DNA of 8,523 nucleotides from Candidatus Omnitrophota bacterium (GTDB lineage Bacteria > Omnitrophota > Gorgyraeia > JACOVV01), in contig JAHFFC010000019.1 in assembly GCA_023248175.1 (NCBI GenBank), positions 2,335 to 10,857 on the forward strand, written 5' to 3'. Under the pieces are notes generated by a model that worked only from the letters and a program-made list of their open reading frames with translations, was not told the origin of the DNA and made no database searches. Below are positions 1 to 7,210 of the stretch, one piece after another. The first letter of the stretch is position 1. Each line of letters starts with the position of its first letter. The position numbers and the translations under genes are program-made.

Positions 1-99
1 TCAAATCCCCCCTGACCCCCCTTTTCTTCCGCCTCAGCCTGAGGCTGATCAGCTTTTGGCTGAAGAGGGGCGGATTCGCCTTTGGCGAAAAAGGGGGGT
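1..99. repeat. Nested palindromic C/G-run repeat (left copy)
   Basis: This is a non-coding palindromic element. An outer arm of six C then four T (16-25) pairs with four A then six G (89-98), and A15/T99 extends the stem to 11 bp. Inside lie three small perfect hairpins: 32-44, 50-62 and 76-88. CCGCCTC at 29-35 also nearly matches the complement of 65-73, so the element can fold as a multi-branched cruciform. An extra C6 run at 7-12 lies outside the stem. Positions 3-24 match the reverse complement of 8419-8440 at 21 of 22 bases, so the same family occurs at the other end of the window in inverted orientation. It resembles dispersed REP/MITE-like intergenic repeats; a terminator role for an upstream gene is possible but unproven. 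Confidence 0.7.
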
Positions 100-125
100 G
101 TAAGATATTTTCAGTTGTTGGGGAA

Positions 126-137
126 CTTCTGCAGAAG
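126..137. promoter_or_regulatory. 12-bp perfect palindrome upstream of hinT promoter, possible operator
   Basis: CTTCTGCAGAAG is a perfect two-fold palindrome ending 11 bases before the candidate -35 hexamer of the hinT promoter. Its centre is about 52 bases upstream of the predicted transcript start, a position that would suit a dimeric regulator. It does not match the LexA boxes I know. A short palindrome like this can occur by chance. Confidence 0.25.
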
Positions 138-148
138 CACGTCTAAAC

Positions 149-177
149 TTGCGTCCAAAACAAATCCATGCTACAAT
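149..177 (+). promoter_or_regulatory. Sigma70-type promoter with extended -10 for the hinT operon
   Basis: The -10 is TACAAT at 172-177, preceded by TGC at 169-171 (extended -10). A TTGCGT at 149-154 lies exactly 17 bases upstream and is a partial match to TTGACA. Transcription would start about 183-185, essentially on the hinT ATG at 184, which implies a leaderless or nearly leaderless message. The same TGC plus near-consensus -10 arrangement occurs before the tRNA genes at 8138-8146. Confidence 0.55.
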
Positions 178-183
178 CACTCC

Positions 184-531
184 ATGTCTGCCGATTGCGT
201 CTTTTGTAAAATTACCCTGCATCAAATTCCGGCTAAAATTGTTTGGGAGAATGCTCAAGTCGTCGCGTTTCAGGATATTAATCCGCAGGCGCCGGTCCAT
301 ATGGTGTTGGTTCCAAAAACTCATATTGCGCGAATCATTGATCTGACCGAATCGAATGCTTTTGTTGTTAAAGATCTTATTTTTGCTGCCAATGAATTAG
401 CCAAAACTCTTAAAATTGCCGACGGGGGATACCGTTTAGTGATCAACTGCAACTCCGCTGGTGGACAGACAGTGTATCATCTTCATCTGCATTTATTGGG
501 CGGCCGGCAGATGCACTGGCCTCCGGGATGA
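184..531 (+). CDS. hinT: Histidine triad (HIT) nucleotide-binding protein, HinT branch
   Basis: This is a 115-residue cytosolic protein of the HINT branch of the HIT superfamily, whose members hydrolyse adenosine phosphoramidates and aminoacyl-AMP-type substrates. The N-terminal CxxC (C5, C8) and H47 may bind zinc together with H99, as in a subset of the family. The DINPQAP motif is at 31-37. The histidine triad is H99-x-H101-x-H103, with H101 as the expected nucleophile. The C terminus GGRQMHWPPG is the characteristic HINT ending, so the gene looks complete and normal in length. The ATG at 184 was chosen because CVFCKI follows it directly; upstream in-frame sequence runs into the palindromic repeat. 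No Shine-Dalgarno is visible, consistent with a leaderless start. The stop abuts the next gene. Confidence 0.95.
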   Translation: MSADCVFCKITLHQIPAKIVWENAQVVAFQDINPQAPVHMVLVPKTHIARIIDLTESNAFVVKDLIFAANELAKTLKIADGGYRLVINCNSAGGQTVYHLHLHLLGGRQMHWPPG

Positions 532-1089
532 ATGCCAACAGTCTTTATGCACGCGCAGTTATTTCAGACGCAATGGGGCTGGGGGGCGGTTCTTTGTACC
601 CCCAAAGGGTTAAAGGAAGTTTTTCTCCCAAAACCGTTCAAGGCAGAAATGTTTCAAGAACTGCCCAAAGCCGTCGCTGTATTAGAAAACGAATCTCATC
701 CGGCAGTCTTACAGCTCATTGAATATTTTTCGGGAAAACGTTTCCAATTTAATCTGGAGTTTGACTTGGATGGATTCACTCAGTTCCGAAAGAATGTCTA
801 TGAAAAGACGATCCAGATTCCATACGGACGGACAAGATCCTATTCTGAACTTGCCAAAGCCGTAGGATTGCCTCAAGGAGCCCGAGCCGTTGCCAGGGCT
901 CTTTCACAGAACCCCATTCCAATTGTGATTCCCTGTCATCGGGTGATCCAAAAAGATGGAAAATTAGGGGGATTCTCCGGTGGAGTGACGTGGAAGTCAG
1001 CTTTACTGGATTTTGAGAGGAGGCATTTAGAAAATGGCGGAAGAAACAGCGAAACCAGCACCGAGCCAGCCGAATGCGGCGCCAGCTAA
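532..1089 (+). CDS. ogt: Methylated-DNA--[protein]-cysteine S-methyltransferase (O6-alkylguanine-DNA alkyltransferase)
   Basis: This suicide repair protein transfers the alkyl group from O6-alkylguanine in DNA to its own cysteine. It has 185 residues. A degenerate N-terminal ribonuclease-H-like domain spans about 1-80 and the DNA-binding/catalytic domain about 82-166. Visible motifs are IPYGRTRSY (96-104), the helix-turn-helix segment with the RAV arginine finger at R118, and IPCHRV (133-138) with the acceptor Cys at 135, followed by LGGFSGG (145-151). Tyr90 occupies a position that is more often Trp in FxxxVW. Residues after about 167 (rich in E, N, S, T) lie beyond the conserved fold and are encoded by DNA that also encodes the start of the next gene. 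The ATG follows the hinT stop with no gap and lacks a clear ribosome site, so translational coupling is likely. Ada-type regulatory domains are absent. Confidence 0.95.
   Translation: MPTVFMHAQLFQTQWGWGAVLCTPKGLKEVFLPKPFKAEMFQELPKAVAVLENESHPAVLQLIEYFSGKRFQFNLEFDLDGFTQFRKNVYEKTIQIPYGRTRSYSELAKAVGLPQGARAVARALSQNPIPIVIPCHRVIQKDGKLGGFSGGVTWKSALLDFERRHLENGGRNSETSTEPAECGAS
1018..1023 (+). promoter_or_regulatory. Strong Shine-Dalgarno AGGAGG for the small zinc protein
   Basis: AGGAGG lies inside the alkyltransferase gene, 10 bases before the ATG at 1034. It is the clearest ribosome-binding site in the window and is the main reason for accepting a start that overlaps the upstream gene by 56 bases. 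Confidence 0.7.
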
Positions 1090-1270
1090 ACCAGCGGTGA
1101 AGGAAGTAAAGGCCGGCGAAGAAAAAGCCGACGGTCGGAGAAAAAATCACCCCGACAACTGCGTCAAGTGCAACAAACGGTTGAGCAAAAAACAGTGGTA
1201 TTACCGAAACGGTCAATTCTACTGTAGTAAAACCTGTTGGAAAGCAACTGATGTCAAGAAAGCCGCTTGA
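1034..1270 (+). CDS. Small Cys4 zinc-binding-like protein, unknown function
   Basis: This is a 78-residue protein of unknown function. Residues 1-40 are low-complexity (Ala, Pro, Lys, Glu) and probably disordered. Residues 41-70 hold a compact Cys4 module, C43-x2-C46-x17-C64-x3-C68, with aromatic residues W55, Y56, Y57, F62, Y63 and W69 around it. This looks like a zinc ribbon or treble clef that could bind nucleic acid or protein. It begins inside the alkyltransferase gene behind a strong AGGAGG, and its TGA overlaps the TTG start of dinG by three bases, so it is held between two DNA-repair genes. I have a vague recollection of similar short proteins in Omnitrophota genomes but cannot name a family. 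It is not a fragment of either neighbour, since both are complete and in another frame. Confidence 0.75.
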   Translation: MAEETAKPAPSQPNAAPAKPAVKEVKAGEEKADGRRKNHPDNCVKCNKRLSKKQWYYRNGQFYCSKTCWKATDVKKAA

Positions 1271-3192
1271 AAATAATTGCCAGCGCCGTTCCTCAGTATG
1301 AAAAACGCCCCCAGCAGGAAGAAATGGCAAGGGGGGTTGAAAAAGCTCTCGAAGCAGGGCGGACTCTTCTGGTTGAAGCCGGAACAGGGACAGGTAAAAG
1401 TTTTGCCTATCTGGTTCCTGCTCTTTTTTACGCCATTAAGAACAAGAAAAAAGTCATCGTTTCAACTCATACCATTCATTTGCAGGAACAGCTTCTCCAT
1501 AAAGATCTCCCCATTCTTAGGAAATGCCTTCCTTTTTCTTTCCGCGCTGTTTTGGTCAAAGGGCGGGGCAATTATGTCTCTCTTCGGAGACTGGAAAAAG
1601 CCAAACGTCAGGCAGAGGATCTTTTTGAAAGAGCGAACGATTTTCTCGAATTAGACCGGCTTCAGAAATGGACCATCGCCAGTGAAGAAGGTTCTCTGCA
1701 GGAAATCACCCCCCAGCCGCATCCTTCTCTTTGGGAACAGGTTCGTTCCGATACCGACAACTGCATGGGAAGAAAATGTCCCACATACACCCGTTGTTTT
1801 TACTACTCAGCCCGGCGCCAGATGGACGAAGCGGATCTGATCATTGTCAATCATGCTCTTTTTTTCTCTAACATTGCGTTGAAGGGATCTGATTACGCGA
1901 TTCTCCCGTCCGCGGACTGCGTGATCTTCGATGAGGCTCACGCCATTGAGGAAGTCGCTACCGAACATCTTGGTTTCTCCCTTTCTAAATCTCACATCCG
2001 TTATCTTCTAACGCGGCTTTATCATCCTCAGAAAAAGAAAGGAGTCCTGGCAGTTCACAAGAAAAATCATCCGTTGATTCACTCGGTGGAACAGGGGCTC
2101 AAGGAGAATGAACGTCTCTTTTCGAAAATCCATGAGAAATTAAGGCAGGTATGGGGGCCCGCCTCTACGGGTACCCATCGAATTCACCAACCCAATTTGG
2201 TAGATAATCCCCTTCATGAAACGTTGATGGAAATTTATCACGGCTTGGATGAAATGAGAGGAATGGTGGAGACGCAGGAGGAAGAACTTGAGCTCAGTTC
2301 CTGGATGAAAAAGATCGGTTCTATGCAATGCAAGCTCGACAGTTTTTTCGAACAGAACACAGAAGGGCATGTCTATTGGATAGAAGCCAATCCCCGCGAC
2401 CCTGAAAGGACTCAGCTGTGCGCCGCCCCAGTGGAGGTGGGGGCGCTCTTAAGACAGCATCTTTTCGAGAGGAACCCAAGAATTATTTTAACGAGCGCCA
2501 CCCTTGCCCCAGGAGGGGATTTTTCGTATCTGCGGACCCGTCTGGGAATTGATGATGCCGACGAACTCGTCCTCGATTCTCCTTTTGATTTCCAAAACCA
2601 GATGACCCTTCATATCCCTTACCCCATGCCAAACCCTGATAATACCCAGAGATACTTTCAAAGCCTGGTTCATCAAATTCGTCAATACCTTCAGAAAACA
2701 GGGGGGAGGGCTTTTGTTCTTTTTACCAATTACGGCTTAATGAATCAGGTCTATGAGACTCTCTTACCGTGGCTGGTAGAAAACGGATTAACTTTTTTTA
2801 AGCAAGGAGACGAGATGCCCCGCCACAAAATGGTGGAGGCGTTTAAAAAATCCCCCAACGCCGTTCTATTTGGAACGGACAGTTTCTGGAGCGGAGTCGA
2901 TGTCCGGGGAGAAGCGCTCAGCAACGTGATCATTACCAAACTTCCATTTGCTGTCCCGGATCATCCCATTGTCGAAGCGCGGTCTGAAAAAATCAAGGCA
3001 AGAGGAGGAGATCCCTTCCTCGAATACTATCTTCCCCAAGCGGTCATGAAATTCAAACAGGGGTTTGGAAGATTGATTCGAACAAAACTAGACAAGGGGA
3101 TTGTTGTCGTTTTGGATTCTCGCATTTTAACCCGGGGATACGGAAAAAACTTCCTAGAAGCTCTGCCGGAGTGTAGAATAGTGAATGACTAA
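1267..3192 (+). CDS. dinG: DinG/XPD-family superfamily 2 ATP-dependent DNA helicase
   Basis: This is a 641-residue 5'-3' DNA helicase of the Rad3/XPD/DinG group, expected to unwind D-loops, R-loops and G-quadruplexes during repair. Motifs in order are RPQQ (14-17), Walker A EAGTGTGKS (37-45), DEAH (222-225), TSATL (409-413), LFTNY (485-489), FGTDSFWSGVD (535-545) and QGFGRLIRT (598-606). Three cysteines, C166, C171 and C177, have the spacing of the DinG iron-sulfur cluster ligands. The expected first ligand in the GRGNYxxLRRL segment is Ser105. There is no N-terminal exonuclease domain of the Bacillus kind. The start is TTG at 1267: an in-frame TGA at 1249-1251 and the early position of the conserved YEKRPQQ leave no better start. 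The TTG overlaps the upstream stop, suggesting coupled translation. Confidence 0.93.
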   Translation: MKIIASAVPQYEKRPQQEEMARGVEKALEAGRTLLVEAGTGTGKSFAYLVPALFYAIKNKKKVIVSTHTIHLQEQLLHKDLPILRKCLPFSFRAVLVKGRGNYVSLRRLEKAKRQAEDLFERANDFLELDRLQKWTIASEEGSLQEITPQPHPSLWEQVRSDTDNCMGRKCPTYTRCFYYSARRQMDEADLIIVNHALFFSNIALKGSDYAILPSADCVIFDEAHAIEEVATEHLGFSLSKSHIRYLLTRLYHPQKKKGVLAVHKKNHPLIHSVEQGLKENERLFSKIHEKLRQVWGPASTGTHRIHQPNLVDNPLHETLMEIYHGLDEMRGMVETQEEELELSSWMKKIGSMQCKLDSFFEQNTEGHVYWIEANPRDPERTQLCAAPVEVGALLRQHLFERNPRIILTSATLAPGGDFSYLRTRLGIDDADELVLDSPFDFQNQMTLHIPYPMPNPDNTQRYFQSLVHQIRQYLQKTGGRAFVLFTNYGLMNQVYETLLPWLVENGLTFFKQGDEMPRHKMVEAFKKSPNAVLFGTDSFWSGVDVRGEALSNVIITKLPFAVPDHPIVEARSEKIKARGGDPFLEYYLPQAVMKFKQGFGRLIRTKLDKGIVVVLDSRILTRGYGKNFLEALPECRIVND

Positions 3193-3212
3193 TGCTAGTT
3201 CGAGGCAACGCA

Positions 3213-4343
3213 ATGCGACATAACCAACCACAACTCACTGGATTTTGTTTTGGTATCCTGACTCTCTGTTTTTTTACTCCCTGTTTTGCCCAGCAAGATA
3301 ACCCAGTGGAGAAAAAGCAAACTCTCACTCAACCAGCCCACGAGCCAATTCAACTTCCGATTCAGCTCCCCATTCTTCAACTGAACGAAGACCGCTACAT
3401 TCTTAAGGGAACGATTATCCTTCAATTTGCTCCTGGAAAAGTCATTGAGAAAGAGGGAGTTCTCGACATTCAGGATCCTGCGCTAAAAGAGGCGTGTGGG
3501 GAATTGGGGATCACTAATCTGGTACTGGCTCCTTACCAGATTAAAACGAAGGATCAAACCATTACTCTGCCGAATGTCTATCGCCTTTCAATTCCCGTTG
3601 AGAGCGACGTTGTCCAACTCTGCCAATCGCTCGCGCCAATAGAGGGGATTCAAGCGGCAAAACCGATCTACGTCAATTTAAACCCTAAAAAGGTCAGCAA
3701 AAATAAAGAGCAAAATCAGCAAGGTCCAACGCCCCCTTCGCAAATTCTTTCAAACTTTCCCGATTTTGAATTATGGGATTTTAATCCAGCATCGGAAAAA
3801 GACTTTACAAAAGTTTTTGCTTCCATTTCCCTTAAATCCGCGGCGCTCGGGAAATGGATGATTGTATCCGATGACACTAAAAATAAAGAAGGAGTTTTAA
3901 TCCAAACCGAATCCAAAGGCGAGCCCGAACAGACACATTTCGCTTTACTCGTTCCTTATGAAGACCACGAAGTTAAAATGAAAGTCCGCATGAAAGCTCG
4001 CAAAGAAGGGAATTATCAGACAGGCGGGATTTTCTATCGGATGAAGGATTTCAATAATTACTATCAAATTGAGCTCGATTTTAAGAACAAAAAAGTCCTT
4101 TTCACCCGGATGCTCAAGGGGGTCAAAGAACCGCTCATGATGGCGGATGTCCCTCTGGAGATAGGGAAGTGGTACATGGTTGAAGTTGTCAACACAGGGG
4201 CTTGGTGTCTGACGTTCATTGACGGTGTCCCTTATATCAATCAAACCGACAACAATCTCTGGCATGGGAAAGTCGGTCTCTGGACCAGAGCCGATGACAG
4301 CTTAGTATTCGACGATTACTCCGTTGAAGCCATTAAACATTAG
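3213..4343 (+). CDS. Secreted protein: subtilase-prodomain-like segment fused to a concanavalin-A-like beta-sandwich domain
   Basis: This is a 376-residue exported protein of unknown function. A signal peptide spans 1-26, with a likely cut after CFA|QQ; there is no lipobox. A Pro/Gln-rich stretch follows, including PIQL twice. Residues about 60-156 resemble the prodomain found before subtilases (fervidolysin type): an ILQFAPG strand, then NVYRLSIP and GIQAAKPIYVNLNP. After a polar linker, about 201-373 resemble a concanavalin-A-like or DUF1080-like sandwich (GGIFYRMKDFNNYYQIELD, a WY strand, FIDG, GKVGLWTRAD, FDDYSVE). No Ser-His-Asp protease domain is present. The gene overlaps the dinG stop if started at 3192, but ATG 3213 has GAGG at 3202-3205 with 7-base spacing and gives a proper signal peptide, so I prefer it. 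It ends 18 bases before ileS. Domain calls are from pattern resemblance only. Confidence 0.7.
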   Translation: MRHNQPQLTGFCFGILTLCFFTPCFAQQDNPVEKKQTLTQPAHEPIQLPIQLPILQLNEDRYILKGTIILQFAPGKVIEKEGVLDIQDPALKEACGELGITNLVLAPYQIKTKDQTITLPNVYRLSIPVESDVVQLCQSLAPIEGIQAAKPIYVNLNPKKVSKNKEQNQQGPTPPSQILSNFPDFELWDFNPASEKDFTKVFASISLKSAALGKWMIVSDDTKNKEGVLIQTESKGEPEQTHFALLVPYEDHEVKMKVRMKARKEGNYQTGGIFYRMKDFNNYYQIELDFKNKKVLFTRMLKGVKEPLMMADVPLEIGKWYMVEVVNTGAWCLTFIDGVPYINQTDNNLWHGKVGLWTRADDSLVFDDYSVEAIKH

Positions 4344-4361
4344 GAAACAAAGAGGGATGCA

Positions 4362-7139
4362 ATGAATCCCAATCAAACCGATTATAAGTCAACTCTGAAC
4401 CTTCCCACGACTTCGTTTCCGATGAAGGCAAACCTTCCCCAGAGGGAGCCGCAGGTTTTGGAAAAATGGGCTAAGGAGGACCTCTACGGCCAGATCCGTA
4501 AAAAGTCGCTGGGGAAACCAAAATTCATCCTTCACGATGGCCCCCCCTACGCTAACGGCGATATTCATATCGGTCACGCCCTCAATAAAATCCTCAAAGA
4601 CATCATCGTTCGCTACAAGACGATGCGGGGATTTGACGCCCCCTACGTTCCCGGATGGGACTGCCACGGTCTCCCTGTAGAACACCAGTTGTTTAAAGAG
4701 TTGAAAATGACCAAACGGGACATCGCGCAAGTTGAATTCCGGAAGAAAGCTGAAAGCTACGCGATGAAGTACGTCAGTATTCAACGCGACCAGTTCAAAC
4801 GTTTGGGGATCGAGGGGGATTGGGTCCATCCGTACTTGACGTTGTCTCATCGTTTTGAGGCTGAGATTATTCGGGGGTTCGGTAAGTTAGTCGAGGGGGG
4901 CTATATCTATAAAGGAAGGAAACCGGTCAACTGGTGCGCCGAATGCGAAACTGCCCTCGCTGAAGCAGAGGTGGAGTATGAAGAGTATCAATCTCATTCC
5001 ATTTATGTGAAATTTCCGCTCCGCTCTTCCTCGGAGATAAAGAAGGGAAAAAGCATCGCGTGGGACCGGGTTTCGATTCTGGTCTGGACGACCACCCCCT
5101 GGACGCTCATTTCAAACGTTGCTGTCGCGGTTCATCCCGATCTTGAATACGGCTTGGTCTCTACCAGCGAGGGATTTTTTATCCTGGCGGCGAAGTTATT
5201 GGAAGCACTTAAAACAAAATTCAATTGGACTGACTGCAAGGTGGAACTGATTCTTCCGGGAAGCCAACTGGAAGGATGGATTTGCCGCCATCCATTCTTC
5301 GAGAGAACTTCTCAGGTGATCCTTGGAGAATTCGTCTCCAGTGAAGAAGGAACCGGATGCGTGCATATTGCTCCGGGGCATGGGCAAGAGGACTTTGATG
5401 TCAGCCAAAAGTATGATCTTCCAATGATCATGCCGGTGACGCCTGAGGGACGCTTTGACGCCACTTCGGAAAAGTTTCAAGGAATGACGATTCCCGATGC
5501 CAGCAAAGCGGTTTTGGAGGAACTCCGCGATCAAGAAACGCTCGTCCGCGCCGAAACGATCTCTCACTCCTATCCCCACTGCTGGCGGTGCAAGAAGCCG
5601 ACGATTTTTCGCGCTACCGAACAGTGGTTTATGAAGGTAGACCATCAGCAATTGCGGGAGAAAACCTTAGAGGCGATCAAGGAAATCCAGTGGGTACCGC
5701 CGATCGGAGAAAATCGAATCTCCACAATGATTTCCCAACGTCCCGATTGGTGTTTATCGCGACAGCGATACTGGGGAGTCCCCATTCCCGTTTTCTATTG
5801 TCAGACCTGCCAGACAACTTTACTTCATCCCGATGCGATCGAATCCTTTGCTCAATGGGTAGAGAGGGAGGGGGCGGATGCCTGGTTCACGCTCCAACCC
5901 GAGCAGATTATTCCTGCTCATCTTCAATGTTCCGACTGCGGCAAGAGAAATTTCCGGAAAGAAAACGATATCCTGGATGTCTGGTTTGACTCCGGCATTA
6001 GCCACCAGGCGGTGTTAAGAACCCGCGAGGATCTTTGTTACCCCGCGAATCTTTATCTGGAAGGCTCTGATCAACACCGAGGGTGGTTTCAGACTTCGTT
6101 ATTAACTGCGATGGGAGTCGAGGGAAAACCTCCTTTTAAAGAAGTCCTGACCCACGGTTTCGTCGTTGATGGGGAAGGATACAAGATGTCGAAGTCTCGC
6201 GGGAATGTCATTTCACCGCAAGAAGTCATTGAACAAATGGGGGCCGATGTTCTGCGCCTGTGGGTTGCTTCCTGCGACTACCGTGATGATGTCCGCATTT
6301 CCAATGAAATTTTGCAAAGGACCCAGGAGTCCTATCGAAAAATCCGGAACACCTTCAAATATCTGTTGTCGAATTTGTATGATTTCCAGCCGGATAAAAA
6401 CCGACTCCCCTATGAGAAGTTGACAGAGATTGATCAATGGATACTCTCGCGGACTCAGCGTCTGATCGAGCAGACAACACAAGCTTTTGAGGGATACGAG
6501 TTCTACCAAGTGACTCATCTGATCTATGATTTTTGCGTGACCGAGCTTTCTTCTTTTTATCTGGACATTTTGAAAGATCGGATGTATACTTGTCCCTCAA
6601 ATTCGGTAGAGAGACGATCTGGTCAAACCGTGTTTTTTGAGATCCTGTCTGTGTTGACTCGGCTCCTTGCTCCGATGCTTCCGTTTACTTCGGAAGAGGT
6701 CTGGCAGTTGGCGGTCTCAAAGAGTATTCACTTGGAACCGTGGCCTCAGCCAAAGAGGGAATGGATTCAGGAAGATTTGGAAGCTCGCTGGCAGGAACTC
6801 CAAACAGTGAGAGCCGTCGTGCTGAAGGCATTGGAAGAAAAGCGAATCGCCAAAGTCATCGGGGGATCGCTGGAAGCAAAGGTGAGCCTGCGGATTAAAG
6901 AAGGGAGTCGCTTGCAATTATTAAAGGAATATGAGAACCAACTGCCGACGCTCTTCATTGTGTCGCAAGTGGAGTTAGCGGCAAATGGGATCGGGGAGGA
7001 TATCGCTGTCGAAGTAGAAAAAGCAGAAGGGGTCAAATGCCAGCGATGTTGGCAATACAGTCCGGTGGTGGGGCTCAGCGCCGAACATCCCACTCTGTGT
7101 CAGAGGTGTATTGAGGTATTAAAAAACAGGTCATTCTGA
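4362..7139 (+). CDS. ileS: Isoleucyl-tRNA synthetase
   Basis: This is a complete 925-residue class I synthetase that charges tRNA-Ile in the cytoplasm. The N terminus ([20 protein letters not shown]) is typical. The catalytic HIGH is at 69-72 and KMSKS at 608-612. The editing domain has the TTTPWT segment and [16 protein letters not shown], so hydrolysis of mischarged Val-tRNA should be intact. Cysteine pairs C192/C195 and C407/C410, C480/C483 and C523/C526 could bind zinc. The C-terminal Cys4 set C893, C896, C913 and C916 has the spacing of the bacterial zinc-binding tail of E. coli type, marking the common bacterial form rather than the eukaryote-like resistant form. The ATG is preceded by GAGG at 4352-4355. 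No T-box leader is seen: only 18 bases separate it from the upstream gene. Confidence 0.98.
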   Translation: MNPNQTDYKSTLNLPTTSFPMKANLPQREPQVLEKWAKEDLYGQIRKKSLGKPKFILHDGPPYANGDIHIGHALNKILKDIIVRYKTMRGFDAPYVPGWDCHGLPVEHQLFKELKMTKRDIAQVEFRKKAESYAMKYVSIQRDQFKRLGIEGDWVHPYLTLSHRFEAEIIRGFGKLVEGGYIYKGRKPVNWCAECETALAEAEVEYEEYQSHSIYVKFPLRSSSEIKKGKSIAWDRVSILVWTTTPWTLISNVAVAVHPDLEYGLVSTSEGFFILAAKLLEALKTKFNWTDCKVELILPGSQLEGWICRHPFFERTSQVILGEFVSSEEGTGCVHIAPGHGQEDFDVSQKYDLPMIMPVTPEGRFDATSEKFQGMTIPDASKAVLEELRDQETLVRAETISHSYPHCWRCKKPTIFRATEQWFMKVDHQQLREKTLEAIKEIQWVPPIGENRISTMISQRPDWCLSRQRYWGVPIPVFYCQTCQTTLLHPDAIESFAQWVEREGADAWFTLQPEQIIPAHLQCSDCGKRNFRKENDILDVWFDSGISHQAVLRTREDLCYPANLYLEGSDQHRGWFQTSLLTAMGVEGKPPFKEVLTHGFVVDGEGYKMSKSRGNVISPQEVIEQMGADVLRLWVASCDYRDDVRISNEILQRTQESYRKIRNTFKYLLSNLYDFQPDKNRLPYEKLTEIDQWILSRTQRLIEQTTQAFEGYEFYQVTHLIYDFCVTELSSFYLDILKDRMYTCPSNSVERRSGQTVFFEILSVLTRLLAPMLPFTSEEVWQLAVSKSIHLEPWPQPKREWIQEDLEARWQELQTVRAVVLKALEEKRIAKVIGGSLEAKVSLRIKEGSRLQLLKEYENQLPTLFIVSQVELAANGIGEDIAVEVEKAEGVKCQRCWQYSPVVGLSAEHPTLCQRCIEVLKNRSF

Positions 7140-7140
7140 T

Positions 7141-7195
7141 CCCCCGCAGCTTCGTTCTGCGAAGCTGAACGGCGGGGGAGGAGAATCTCGTTTTT
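7141..7195 (+). terminator. Long interrupted hairpin between ileS and traR-like gene, possible terminator or palindromic repeat
   Basis: CCCCCGC (7141-7147) pairs with GCGGGGG (7172-7178), and AGCTTCG (7148-7154) with CGAAGCT (7160-7166), giving two stacked 7-bp perfect stems, a 5-base loop and a 5-base bulge on the 3' side. It starts two bases after the ileS stop. A run of five T at 7191-7195 follows only after 12 bases, so it is a weak match to a factor-independent terminator. The C-run/G-run outer stem resembles the repeats at both window ends, so it may be another palindromic intergenic element. Confidence 0.5.
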
Positions 7196-7210
7196 CCATG
7201 AGGCCATGTT

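Noticed and set aside
528..722. Alternative frame starting at the ATG overlapping the hinT stop
   Set aside because: It is out of frame with the alkyltransferase motifs and shows no domain; the ATG at 532 leads into the real gene.
776..1330. 184-codon open frame on the - strand across the alkyltransferase and zinc-protein genes
   Set aside because: It lies opposite two genes with clear motifs, has no recognisable domain, and its reading frame follows from the codon pattern of the + strand.
3345..3377. Tandem PIQL repeat as a variable-number repeat
   Set aside because: There are only two perfect units plus a partial one, within a low-complexity linker; nothing suggests active variation.
5588..5989. 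133-codon + strand frame inside ileS
   Set aside because: It is an out-of-frame shadow of ileS, which is intact from HIGH to the C-terminal zinc site.
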